Position numbers and translations under genes: made by a program
The notes under the pieces: generated by a model
What the model was told of the DNA's origin: nothing
Seen by the model: only the letters and a program-made list of their open reading frames with translations
Databases searched by the model: none
In this document: piece after piece, positions 21,102-31,734 of the stretch
Position numbering within the stretch: the first letter of the stretch is position 1
How the letters are laid out: each line of letters begins with the position of its first letter
Source: Mastigamoeba balamuthi
Lineage: Eukaryota > Evosea > Mastigamoebida > Mastigamoebidae
Reading direction: 5' to 3'
Length of the DNA stretch: 64,000 bases
NCBI GenBank assembly: GCA_902651635.1
Contig: CACRSC010000003.1
Coordinates: forward strand, 1-64,000

Positions 21102-21376
21102 TATGCTAAAGGCCCACTGCTTTTTAAAAAGTGTGGGGCAGGAGAGCAGACAAACACGCGAGTGAAGGTTTTGAGTACCTTTTGGTGCACCTCTACTGTA
21201 CAACCGACAAAAACGGTGATACGCAGTTGAGGAAAAGTTGATAAACAGTTGACCTCTATCTCGTGTGATTTACAGCTTATACCTGCCAACGGTCAACTGA
21301 CCCACCTGCTTTGCACCGTTATTTGGCCTGACTATCTTTTCCCCGCAGAGGGGCGAGGAGGCGCGTGCTGCCTTCC
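21102..21376. other. Intergenic region upstream of the GH8 gene
   Basis: 275 bp separating the GH8 start from the stop of the coiled-coil gene, both on the minus strand, so the GH8 promoter should be here. An AT-rich patch lies at 21116-21130 (gctttttaaaaag). Confidence 0.4.
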
Positions 21377-22569
21377 TCAGGCGTTGTGCTCTGCGGAGTC
21401 GTGGGTGCCGCCGGATGAGGCCAGATCGCCGGGCAGCACTCGAAACCTGGACTCGGGCAGCGACTTCCTGCACGTTGCGCAGGTTATCAGCCGCTCTGCT
21501 GGGCGGGTGGTGGTCTTTCCGTGCATTGTGCTGAGCTCCGTAGCGGGCATCGTCCACCCGGCCGACAGTCTGCGCTCGATGTCCTCCTGCTCCTTGCGGA
21601 GCTCCATCTGGCGGCGCAGCAGCTCCCTGAGCTTCCTCTGCTTCTCCGCGGCCCTATCCGCGGTAGTCTGCTCCTCCTTCCTCAGCCTGTCCCGCAGTCA
21701 GTGCGCCATCTCCGAGCAAGCAGCGCACTCTTCGGTCAGTTTCTTGAGCTCTTCGGCCTCGAGCTTCTTTCTCTCGCTCTCCTGGCGGACCTGCGGCTCT
21801 CCCCGTGAGACGCGCGAGGCCCCTGCGAGGCAAAGGGCGCCGTGCCTTGTCCCACTTCTGCTTCTGCATCGTCTCGATGAGCTCGCGGGCCTTCTCGCGC
21901 TGGCGTGCGCGCTCCTTGAGCTCGCTGTCGGTCTTCCCCAGGACCTCCTCGCTGAGGCGCTGCAGCTCCTCCCTCTCCCTCTCGATCTCCTTCTCGCGCT
22001 CCGTGCGCTTCTGCTCCGCGGCGCTCCTGACCGTCTCCCCCAGCTCCTTCCTGTACGCGGCCTCGGCTGTCTTGAGCCGCTGCTCCCTGAGGTCCGAGCT
22101 CGGGACGATGCACGAGAGGCTCAGCGAGCGCTGCCGCGCCTTCTCCTCCTCCTTCCTGGCGGCGTCCCTGCTGATCTGCTCGCGCAGCTGGTCGCCGTAG
22201 ATCTCCTGCTGCAGCCTCCTGCGCTCCTTCTCGACCCGCTCGGCCTCGGCCGCCGCCTCGCGCATCCGCTGCGTCTCCTCCGCCTCCTCGCGCTGCCTCT
22301 GCGCGGCCGCGGACTTCTCGCCCTCGCGGAGCCGCACGGTGCGCATGTTCTCCTCCTGCAGCGACCGCCTCGCCCGCTCGCGGGCCTCGCGCGCGGCCCT
22401 GAGCTGCTGCGTGGCGTACTCAAAGTCCCCGCGCGCTGCCGCGAGGTCCGACTCGCGCTCGGCTCGCTTGGCCTCCTCGCGCAGGCGCGCCTGCTCGCGC
22501 TGGAAGCACTCGTCGCACTGCCCGCAGCACTCGCCGTGCCTCGTCGCTGTCGCTGGGGGACACGTGGCG

Positions 22570-22616
<47 letters not shown>

Positions 22617-23273
22617 NNNNNNNNNNNNNNNNNNNNAGAGAGAGAGAGAGAGAGAGAGAGAGGGGAAGTGAGAGAGAAAAAACGGGTCATGGGGATGATC
22701 ACCTGAAAACGACCCGGTGGCGGCGAGGTCATCTCGGGCCCGCGATGTGGACTCTGGGAACCCGCCGCCCCCAGGAGGCAACGTCATCGGAGGAAACTGG
22801 AGGGAAAATAATCGATTTTTGGCGCGTGTTTGCGAACCGGGGCGCGCGAAGGCGGCGAGGTCGTCTCCTTCGCCGGTGCTGTCGAGGTTGTCGTTGATGG
22901 GAACGGGCACCACGCGCCTCGACGACGACCGCGGCCCGATGGACATCTGCGACCCCGGTCCTGTTTTTAGTGGCCGCATATTACGAAATTCGCTGTGCAG
23001 CAGCTGCCCTTTTTTTTTTCATTTTGAAGGGGGCTGGCTGGCTGGCGGCAGGGGGCAGAGCTCTGGGGGACGCACGTGGAGGACGCGGTGGCTGTCGCTC
23101 GGGGGCGGGGTGCGGTCGCATGCGGGGGCGGGGTGCGAGCGTGCAAACTCGTCGTCGTCGGCCTCGACGGGAACGCCGAGGAACCTGCGGAGCGAAGGGA
23201 CAGGGGGGTCAGGGGCGAGGGTGGGGGTACGCAAGGGGGCTCACCCGAGTATGTCGAACTGATCGGTGGACAT
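21377..23273 (-). CDS. Charged coiled-coil protein, function unknown
   Basis: Exon 1 (23273-23245) gives MSTDQFDIL and joins across a 60-nt GTGAGC intron to exon 2 from 23184, which begins GFLGVPVEADDDEFARS. Further exons give SIGPRSSSRRVVPVPIND with a GDDLAAFARPG phrase, and a related RDDLAATGSF phrase. After an intron with a (CT)n tract and an assembly gap come about 250 residues of Glu/Arg/Lys-rich coiled coil (for example QREQARLREEAKRAERE), beginning with a CGQCDEC motif. The coiled coil continues in another frame (QESERKKLEAEELKKL) and crosses one in-frame TGA at 21698-21700. It then ends with a CATCRKSLPESRF tail that could bind a metal. The frame change and TGA mean a sequencing error, an unseen intron or a decaying gene. 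No family recognised. Confidence 0.5.
22573..22665 (-). repeat. (GA)n / (CT)n microsatellite around an assembly gap
   Basis: GA dinucleotide repeats flank the run of N. On the coding strand of the host gene it is a long (CT)n tract inside an intron. Confidence 0.9.
22617..22636. other. Assembly gap (20 N)
   Basis: Twenty undetermined bases inside the GA microsatellite; true length is unknown. Confidence 0.99.
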
Positions 23274-23456
23274 TGCCTGGCAGTGCAGTGGGCGCGAAGT
23301 CGTCTGAGCACGAAGGAGGTGGGCTATTTTTTGAATTTGACAAATGGGCGATTCGCGTGAGGATATTTGCGGTAATCTCTGATACGCGGGGGAATCTACC
23401 ACGTCAGCGGTGTATCCTGGGCTTTTAGTCTTTTTTGAAGTGTCTTCCGCTACACC
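23274..23456. promoter_or_regulatory. Short divergent promoter region, coiled-coil gene / endosulfine
   Basis: Only 183 bp separate two divergent start codons, so this is a candidate bidirectional promoter. It contains gatatttgcgg at 23362-23372, about 90 nt before the endosulfine ATG, and an AT-rich attttttgaatttga block at 23321-23340. Confidence 0.45.
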
Positions 23457-23861
23457 ATGACAACGCCGTCTGGAGTGCGCCCCTTCCCCAGCGTCCCCCC
23501 TCCCGCGCTCGCGCCTCATCGCCCGGCTCACGCGCGCCCCCCTCCCCGCACGCGGCCGAGCAGCAGCCCCTCCCGCCTGGCTGGGAGAACTGGCCCGAGC
23601 AGGACAAGCTCGCCTTCCAGAAGTACGGCAAGGTCCCCGCGCACGGCGGCAGCGCCCTGCGCAAGAAGAAGGCACGCCCACCCGCGCGAGACGCGCCGGA
23701 ACCGTCCCGAGATTCGAATCTCCTAACGGATTTGTTGGCACGGGCAGCAATTCTTCGACAGCGCCGACTACCAGATGAAGCTGGGCAAGAAGACGCCCGG
23801 GGCCAAGCCCGAGGAGGGCGCCGAGGGGGCGCCGCCGCCGGTGTACAACAACCCCAAGTGA
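23457..23861 (+). CDS. Endosulfine/ARPP19-family PP2A inhibitor
   Basis: Exons 23457-23474, 23564-23671 and 23748-23861 join to 79 residues. Endosulfines, once phosphorylated by Greatwall kinase, inhibit PP2A-B55 and permit mitosis or quiescence entry. The core shows KLAFQKYGKVP (family LKAKYP), then QFFDSADYQMKLGKK, which carries the diagnostic FDS-DY motif with the Greatwall-target Ser. The protein is shorter than animal ENSA (~120) but similar to yeast and protist forms in core. Intron 1 starts GTGCGC. Intron 2 starts with GC (aagaag then GCACGC) and ends cgggcag. No GT donor exists nearby, so a GC-AG intron is the simplest explanation. The alternative acceptor 3 nt upstream in intron 1 would add one Gln. 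Confidence 0.85.
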
Positions 23862-24240
23862 GGGCGTCACTCGGAAGCCGCGTGAGACGGCGGGCGTGTT
23901 CGCCGTCAGCGATGTCAGTGTCGCGCGTCAGTGTTATTTCCAAGCCAATCCAGCCACTCTAGGGCCTCCGCCTCCCCTCTGACGAGCGAGGCCGCCAAAA
24001 AGACAACAGACAGACAGAACGCCAGCTCAGTTTCTCTCTCCCGCCCGGCTGCACCTTGACTCGCCCTCTGCACCGTGCCGTTTGCGGGAGCTAGCGGTGG
24101 GGCGCGCAAAAAGAGGTTGGCCTTAATGAGCGGGGGTTTGGTCTGCGATATTTTGGAAGCTCTCTGCTTGTGCGGGGGTCGAAATATCTTCTGGTCTCGG
24201 ATAAGTGAAAGAGGTGTGCACAGAACGCGCTAAACGCACC
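23862..24240. other. Intergenic region endosulfine / RhoGAP
   Basis: 379 bp. The RhoGAP promoter should be here: gcgatattttgg lies at 24146-24156 and gaaatatcttctgg at 24181-24194. No gene is seen. Confidence 0.5.
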
Positions 24241-26339
24241 ATGGGCGGAGGCGGGTCCAAGGACAAGCGCAAGAAGAAGTACGCGGGCGACAACTGCCGC
24301 GCGGCGCCCAACCCCGACAAGTTCAACCCGGGAAGTGCGCGCACTCCGTGCATTTCGCTCTCGCCTCTCCTTTCCATCGGCCCCCTTCCGCTGTCCTGCC
24401 CACCCCGCAATATATTTTCCCTCTCGAGAGTCCTCTTCCCCCCCTGCGCCGCCGCCGCAAATTATCCAACGCCGCGCCCGGGGGGAGCACTCTCCCATTT
24501 TATTAGCACGCATACTGACATACTCGCTCTTTCTCTCCCCCCCTCCGCTGGGGCCACGCTGGCACGCGAGCAGCCGGGGAGGACACTGGGGTCAAGGTAC
24601 ACACACATTGCCAATCTTAATTGCCGCGCGCTTTTCCCCCTGCTCTCAATTTTTTCGCCCCTGTGTGAAATTGCGAGGGTCGCCGGGGTGGTGGTGGGCC
24701 ATCGAATCCGAATCGCCTGACCACCCTCTCCCTCCCTTTCTCGCGCGTGCCTCGTACCCTCCTCCCTCCCCTCCCGGCAGATCGGCAAGCAGGTGATCGA
24801 CTTCAACTTTGAGGGGGCCGGGGCCAAGGGCATCATCCCGCTCGACACGCCAATTTTCGACTCGCTCGAGATCAAGAACAACAACTCGTACTCGGTCAAG
24901 GTGTGCCCGGGCACAGCCTCCCCCCCCATCCCAAGCACCGCACTGCTGCTGCGGCCTCTGCTGCCCCTCCCCCTCCCATCCCAGGAGGGCTCCCACTCAC
25001 CAGCCACCGCCGACGGCGGCCCAACAGTTCTCGTTCGATCCGTGCTTCCAGCGAGAGTTCCAGCTGACGTTCTCGCCGGCAAACGGCACCATCAAGTCTG
25101 TGCGTGCTTGCTGCCCTGCGATATTCATATTCCTTCGTATTCGCCCGTGGTTTTTCTTACGGGCGCGATGTATCGGAAAACAACGCAATCTCCGCAGGGG
25201 ACGGCCAAGATCATCAGGATCAAGCTCAACGTCCACATCAAGGTCAACGTCAACTTCCGCGTGAACTTGAACATCGAGGGTGCGTGGCCCGGGGTGGCTC
25301 TCCTGCCAGGGCGCCCACGCGGCCCGGCCGGCGCCCTGACACCGGTCGGTCTGCACGGCACTGCGCAGGTGTAGGCAGCCACTTCATCATCGCCAAGATC
25401 CGGTGCGAGACGGGCGTCTTTGGCGTCGACCCCGACAGGCTGCCGTGCAAGCCCGACGAGGCCGGCAGGCCCGTGCCCGAGGTGCTCCACCTGCTCAAGT
25501 CGGCCTTCCTGGAGCGCCACGGCCTCGAGCAGGAGGGCGTCTTCCGCCTCGCCGGAGACCAGAACATCCTCAAGGTGCCGAGCGATTCCCGATATTTTCC
25601 CCCCGGGATCAAATCAACTGATCTGCGTATCTTCTTCATTCCTCTCTTTTTTTCCCTCCCCCCCTTCCCCTCTGGCCAGGAGACAAAGCGGGCGATGAAC
25701 AGCGGGAATATGACGATGCCGGACGACGTGAACCTGGTGGCGACGCTGATCAAGATCTGGTACCGCGAGCTGCCGGAGCCGGTGCTGAACGCGCTGTCGG
25801 GCGAGAAGATATTCTACAGCAGCGAGGTGCAGGACTGCGTCGACTCGGTCGCCACGCTGCCCGAGGCCAAGCGCGCGCTGCTCGACTGGCTGCTGGACCT
25901 GCTGCTGCTCGTCGCCGAGAACCGCCGCGTCAACAAGATGACGGCGCAGAACCTGGCGATTGTGGTGGCGCCGAACCTCTACGAGGCGACGACGCCGGAC
26001 CCCATGGAGGGCCTCGTCATGTCGCAGAAGGCCGTGCAGTTCATCCACAACGTGCTCATCCACAAGATCCGCGAGCGCGAGCGCCAGCTCGGCCGCGCCA
26101 TCGACGCCGAGTTCGGGCAGGACGAGCTCGCGGCGCAGCCCTTCAACAAGGACGGCTCGATGGCCCCGCGCCCCGCGCCCGCGGCCTCGCACGCGGCGCC
26201 GGCGGCCATTGTAGAGAACTCGGTGTCGCCTGACACGTCGGACGCGGAGAAGCAGGACAGCAGCGAGCCCAGGAGAAAACGCCACCGCCACGGGCACAAG
26301 GCCAAGAAGTCGGAGGACGCCAGCGCACAGGACTCGTGA
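24241..26339 (+). CDS. RhoGAP-domain protein with N-terminal beta-sandwich region
   Basis: Seven exons (24241-24334, 24574-24596, 24781-24900, 25028-25099, 25198-25279, 25369-25574, 25680-26339) join to 418 residues. The N-terminus MGGGGSKDK could be N-myristoylated. Residues ~40-150 alternate hydrophobic and polar residues (IKLNVHIKVNVNFRVNLNIE), as in an Ig-like/MSP-type beta sandwich; similar layouts occur in Dictyostelium GACs as I recall. Residues ~150-350 are RhoGAP. EGVFRLAG holds the arginine finger (about residue 190), followed by DDVNLVATLIK-WYRELPEPVL and NKMTAQNLAIVVAPNL. It should stimulate GTP hydrolysis by Rho/Rac GTPases and so restrain actin signalling. The C-terminal 60 residues are Ala-rich, then basic. 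The 23-nt second exon is proposed because exons 1 and 3 are otherwise out of phase. Confidence 0.88.
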
Positions 26340-26754
26340 CCAGCGACTGCCAGCCCCAGGGGGCCCCCACTGCCGAGTGACCCACCCACCCCACCAACAC
26401 CCCCCCTCGAATCCTCTTTTTTACGCTCTCTCACGCACCCCCTTCCCCTCTCTCTGTTCCTCTCTCACTGAGCGAGAGTTGGAGCGCTGCAGCAGCTCAC
26501 AACCCCATTCCCCACACATCCCGTCTGCCACCCCTCCCTGGGGGGCCCGTCTATACGATATCTCGCCCCCCTCTCCCTGTCTGTCTGCACGCTACGACTC
26601 GCTCGTCGTTAATAGCCCACCATTCCTCTTTGTGTGTCTGTTGACCACACTGCTTTCCCCCATTCTGCGTGGGAACAGGGAGATATTACTCTGTGGAAGA
26701 GATATTTTATGCCAGATTCATCAATCAGGCAGAATTTTGCGCCGCCGCGCCGGA
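26340..26754. other. Intergenic region RhoGAP / RNF113
   Basis: 415 bp, pyrimidine-rich (runs of ctctcc), then an AT-rich block with gagatattact at 26690 and gatattttatg at 26701-26711, about 50 nt before the next ATG. No gene is seen. Confidence 0.5.
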
Positions 26755-28053
26755 ATGGAGGAGAAGGACAAGTCGCCCGCGGCCGAGAAGCCAGCGCCGT
26801 GCTGCGAGTTTGTGCGCGGCACGGCACGCGCGGGCCGCAACATCCGAAAGAGAACGCGCGACGAGAGCGCCGCCGAGGCCCCCAGCGGGCCCCAGAGGGT
26901 CGGCCCCGTGGCCCCCGCGCGCCCGCAGGAGCCCGCCGAGGAGGAGCCGCTCCCCGCAGTCCGCCAGCGCACCAGCCACGCCGGCCCGCTATTCCAAACA
27001 GTGCGTCCGACCCGGCGCCGCGGGGGCTCACGCGAACGCGGCGGCAGACGCGCAAGAGCGAGGAGGAGCGCGCCAAGACCCGGGGCGAGGTGCGCAGGAC
27101 GTACGAGTCGTCGGGCAGCGCGCTGCCCGCGGGGCCCAGCGACATGGGCGCCACGCTCACGTCGAGCGTCGACGCGCCCAAGGCCGAGTCGGGCGCAGGC
27201 GTCATCGCCGCGGCCCAGGGCAAGGAGGGCGTCTACCGCGGCCTCGCGGGCTACACGGACTTCCTCGAGCACAAGCCGCAGTCGGGCCTCGCCAAGGGCA
27301 CCGGAATCAAGTGCGAGAGATCCGCGGATCTCCTCCTAGATATCTCCAGGAGATTCCAGGATTTCACCCCGCGCAGAAAATCAACTGATTCTTTTTCCCT
27401 TGCGACTCTGCAGGGCGGGGCCTGTGAAGATGACGTCGAACATCAGGGTGTCGTGCAGGTTCGACTACCAGCCCGACGTGTGCAAGGACTACAAGGAGAC
27501 GGGGTACTGCGGGTGGGGCGACTCGTGCAAGTTCCTGCACGACCGCGGCGACTACAAGACGGGCTGGCAGCTCGAGAAGGAGTGGGACGAGGAGCAGGCG
27601 GCCAAGGCCCGCTCGGCCCTCGGCATCCAGCGCCCGGTGCTCCAGAAGCGCACGAACCGCTTCAAATTCGGTGAGCACAAGGGCTGGAACGGCGAGCCCG
27701 AGGACGGCGCTGCTGCCCCCGCTGCCCCGGACGCCGAGGGGGAGGAGGAGGAGGAGGAGGAGGGCGAGATGCCGTTTGCCTGCCTCAAGTGCCGCCAGAA
27801 GTGGGACGGCAAGCGGCGCAGGCCCGTGGTGACCAAGTGCGGGCACTACTTCTGCGAGGACTGCCTGCTGGCCGCCTTCCGGACGAGCACGCGGTGCCCG
27901 TACTGCAAGGAGTCGACGGGCGGCACGTTCACGACGCCCAAGAACGTCGAGGAGCGCATCGAGCGCTGCCGCGAGCGCGCGGACGAGGTGCCCGACGACG
28001 AGGAGGCCGCGGCCGTCGACACCCGCACGGGCCTGAAGCCCACAGAGTGGTAG
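26755..28053 (+). CDS. RNF113/CWC24-like splicing factor (CCCH + RING)
   Basis: Exons 26755-27000, 27048-27310 and 27414-28053 join to 382 residues. RNF113/Cwc24 proteins associate with the spliceosome before the first step and bind near the 5' splice site; human RNF113A also acts in repair ubiquitination. The order is typical: a disordered N-terminus, then a YRGLAGYTDFLEHK segment. Next comes a C3H1 finger in DYQPDVCKDYKETGYCGWGDSCKFLHDR, very close to the family, with acidic linkers after it. A C-terminal RING follows: C-L-K-C, a longer gap, TKCGHYFCEDC, then CPYC. The RING's first loop is slightly expanded (WDGKRRRPV). The third intron-like segment shares AATCAACTGAT with a RhoGAP intron. 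Very confident on family. Confidence 0.9.
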
Positions 28054-28397
28054 CGGGTGGCGTGGGGGGAGGAGGGAGGGGCGACCGCGTGGGAGGCCCA
28101 GCCAGCCAGCAAAATCAATTGACCGCCTCAGTTACCACTGTCGGAAGGGAGGGATGCGTGCTGCGCTGCAGGCTCTGCCAACGCGGCTGCCACGTGGGGT
28201 CCTCCAGCAGCACAACCGGCGGGTGCCACGTCACGGCATGTGAGACTGCCGTTTTGGTGCATTTCCGCAGATAAGACAATCACCTGCGGTGCAGGGGCGG
28301 GAGATCGTCGACCCGCGAGAATCCTTCGCCGCTTCTGTTCGTTTTTTTACACACAGTTTCGCAGACGAGCTCTGTTTAGGCAACCGAGGACCGCCGG
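28054..28397. other. Intergenic region RNF113 / surface protein
   Basis: 344 bp, with gcaaaatcaattgaccg at 28108-28124, and ttcgtttttttacacac shortly before the next start. No gene is seen. Confidence 0.5.
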
Positions 28398-30508
28398 ATG
28401 ACCGTTGTGGGTGTGCTGCTCGCTGGCATCGTGCTGGGGACCGCCCTGGCCGTGCGGGCGTCGATCGTGGACCAGATCGCGACGCACGACGTCGTGCTGC
28501 CGGTCTCGCTCAAGCAGGGCGACTCCAACTGGCGCGTCTGGGGCACTTCGCGCCTCACGACGCGGCTCTTCTTCACCCCGCTCATCGACACGGGGTACTC
28601 CTATTCCTGGCGGGCCCCGTCCCGATCTCACGGACCCGCCCGCGAAGGTACGCTGTCGGCTGGACCGACGGGACTCTGGACGGGCACGTCTCGTTCCTCT
28701 CGCAGAGCTTCGCGCTCGACTCCACGCTGGACTTCGCGGGAAGGCACGCGCAGCGCAGCACGCGGGCAGAGGGGAGAGGGGGCCCCACTGACCCGCGAGG
28801 GGGGTGGCGCAGAGAGCTCCGCGGGCTGGCAGCGCACTCGGACAGGACATGCGGAGTGCTGCTGTGGAACAACGAGCAAAACAAGATGTGGGTCCGCGAG
28901 GTCGACTCCGGTGCGGATCAGAGCAACGCGTGGCACCGGCGCCCTCACCAGCTCCCCCCTCCCGCCACCAGCTGGCACGACCAAGTGGGAGACGGAGATC
29001 CAGAACTCGGGCAACAACGTGCGCTGGACGCGGGGTCCTCTGGAGAGCAACTGACGCCCCTCCTCCCGTAGCCCACGGACTTTGGGATTGGAGACAGCAG
29101 GATGGCGTACGGAGACAGCAAGTACGGCGTGTACTACCACGTGCACAGCGACTCCGGCCACGAGGGCGACACGCTGCACTGGGTCGCGCAGAGCAACGGG
29201 GCCGACACGTCCGGCTGGGGCTGGGGCTGCTCGCACAGCATGTCGAACCTGATCAACTTCAACGCCAACAGCCGCACGTGGGCCCCCGTGTGCGTGTCCG
29301 ACTGCTATCCGGGGACGACGAGCAGCGACTTCGCCACAGGATCGGTGGGTGGCGTCTACACATGGGCCAGCTCCAAATACAAGATCAAGGACCTCTGCGC
29401 GGGCTGCAACGGGGACGTCGCAGGCGAGCTAGGCAGCATGGCCGCAGCGCCTGCTGGCGGCTGGAAGCTCGTGTTCAACGGCCATCAGGGAGCCGCGCAG
29501 CTCGGCCAGAAGAGCTACGACAAGAGCTCGATGAACCAGGACATCGCCTTCGCGACGATGAACAAGGACGGCTCCATCAACGGCACCGTCGTCTGGCTCA
29601 CCACGACTGCGGGCGTCAACGAGGACGACCCGTCGATCGCCCGGTTCCTGGGGGTCTCGGGTGAGCGCTACCTAGTCGGCTGGCGCTCGGGGCTCTCGTA
29701 CTTCCTCGCAGAGGTCGACGGCAGCGGGTCGTTCCTGAGCGGCCCCACCAACGTCACCGGCCACGCCGCGTGGGGGAAGCGCGACGACCCCTTCCGCTCG
29801 GCGCAGGACGGTAGCGTGGCGTGGGTGTACTCTCCGACGGGCTCTACTGACCTGAGGGTGGTCACTGTGAAGCCCTCCGTGACCACGAGCACGTGCAAGT
29901 GCTTCGAGGGCGCGTGCTGCGACGGGTGCAAGTACCGTACCTCGGGCACTGTGTGCCGCGTATCGCGCGGCGACTGCGACCCTGCGGAGACCTGTTCCGG
30001 CACATCGGCTTCGTGCCCGAAGGTGACTACATCTCACATGTGAGACTCCGCTGACCACGAGGCCATCAGGACGTGTTCAAGACCATCGGCCAGGCGTGTG
30101 ACGACAGCAACAGCTGCACAAACAACGACGTGTGCAGCGTCGGCTACAAATGCAAAGGCCAGTGGAACTGTACCTGCTCCAGCGCGTCGGCCTGCAACGA
30201 CAACAACCCCTGCACCACCGAGACCTGCACCGCCAAGGCTTGCGTCTACACCAAGCAGACAGGGACGTGCGACGACAAGGACGCACTGTGCGCCACATGC
30301 TCAGCTCCTCTTTCTCGTTTCTCACGAGGGGGTACTCCACCGCGTCCGCGCGTGCAGCACCGTGGACGACACGTGCAGCGCAGAGGGCTACTGTATTGGC
30401 AATTACACCGGCGGTGGCGATGACGACGATGGAGGGGGCCACCGCGCGGCTGCGGCCCTCGCTGTGACTCTGTCCATCGTCGTGGCCGCCATTGCAACAC
30501 ACTCCTAG
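28398..30508 (+). CDS. GPI-anchored surface protein with disintegrin-like Cys-rich region
   Basis: Exons 28398-28618, 28648-28743, 28813-28910, 28972-29018, 29072-30022, 30070-30287 and 30358-30508 all join in phase. The product has a signal peptide (TVVGVLLAGIVLGTALAV) and about 400 residues of mostly beta-type ectodomain with repeat-like blades (WRVWGTSRLTTRLFF; YAVGWTDGTLDG; LLWNNEQNKMWVRE). A Cys-rich part then resembles ADAM disintegrin loops: ACCDGCKYRTSGTVCR, then GDCDPAETCSGTSASCPK. More CxxxxxC repeats follow. The last ~20 residues are hydrophobic (ALAVTLSIVVAAIATHS), fitting a GPI signal. No metalloprotease HExxH motif is seen. Likely a cell-surface adhesion or recognition protein; the role is inference. 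Introns 1 (29 nt) and 2 (GC donor, 69 nt) are unusual. Confidence 0.65.
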
Positions 30509-30620
30509 GCATCACGCACACAAGACCAGCTCCTGAGGAGCTTTGACAAATACAAGATGAGCTCCAGACAGCCTCCTGACAAGTTATCCGGCGGCAGCGC
30601 AGTCTACAACCGCACTGCCG

Positions 30621-31734
30621 CTAGTGAATACTGTGCATTTGGGAGAGGATTACAAAGCGGGGGAAGGAGGCGGGTGCGAGCTGCATGTCGGATCTTCTGA
30701 CCCTGTCGCAGACCTCATCCGCGTTGGCGAGGGCCAGCTGGCTCTCCCACGCCGACACGGACACGAACCGCATCTCGCTGCCGGGGACGTACTGTATGCT
30801 GCTGTTGATGAAGCCCGCCACGTTGTTGCGCACATAGTTCAGGATGCCGGCCACAATGCCGGCAGCGGCGGGGTCCATCTGCGCGTACATCCTCACGCAG
30901 ATGAGTATCCGCCGCGGGACAGCGACAGGGACGGGCTCGAGCTTGCAGGCCTCTGGGGAGCTCTCGACCGAGGGCGTGGGCCCCTCGTGCTGGTCCACCA
31001 GCACGGGCACCACCTCCTTCCTCTTGCGCCACCTGTTCAGCGAGAACGAGGTGGTGCTGGCCACCACGTGGCCTCCCAGCATCATCGTCAGCCACACCTC
31101 CCCCACGACCTGGTGCCTGCTGCCAATCTCAGAGCTCTGGTGCAAAAGCGACTTTCGGGTATTCTCCAAACCGAGGAACAGCCGAAACGGACGGCTACGG
31201 ATAAAGAAAAGAAGCCAAAACCGCGACAAAGCGAAGACGAGAGTGCGAAATGCACGGGGGCCGAGCAGACGGACACGCACGTGCAACGCGAGCGCACGGC
31301 AAAGCTGTAGCGCTCCGACGGGGCGCCGTCCGACGGCGTGAGCGCGAACGAGTCGGCGGCGGCGTTGTCCCTGGCCGACAGCTGGACCGAGACGACGCGG
31401 GGGCACACAGAGCACTCGACCTCTACGGCGTCTGCGGGGCGCCACGCCGTGCCGCGCCTGCCGGCCCCCCGACCGACGCGGCACGCAGCTGCGCGGACGC
31501 CCGCAGCGCTGATGTCCGAGGGCGAGAGCTTCCTGCTCTGCCTCCACGCCGTCGGCACGACGAGCTCCAGGCGCTGCGCACGCCGGGGGTCAGAGAGGGA
31601 GAGAGAGCCTCTCGGGGCAGAGGGGGAGAGGGCACCTGCAGGCGCTTGTTGGTCCCGTTCAGCGTCGTGAACGACAGCAGCAGACGCGGGCTGTCCGCGC
31701 AGTCCGCAGCCGCGCACTCGCGCTGTTGCTCCAT
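30621..31734 (-). CDS. Unknown protein, three exons
   Basis: Exons 31734-31636, 31573-31298 and 31136-30621 join to 296 residues with exact phases; the donors are GTGCCC and GTGCGC. The N-terminal half is beta-rich (LLLSFTTLNGTNKRLQ, then LELVVPTAW). It contains VEVECSVCPRVVSVQL and ends in a YSF segment. Exon 3 starts SSEIGSRHQVVGEVWLTMML and has a helix-rich C-terminus (ICVRMYAQMDPAAAGIVAGIL, then NNVAGFINSSIQYVPG). The pattern recalls lipid-binding START/VASt-type folds (strand-rich with a terminal helix), but I cannot name a family. The start lies 193 bp from a divergent start codon (31928). Confidence 0.5.
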
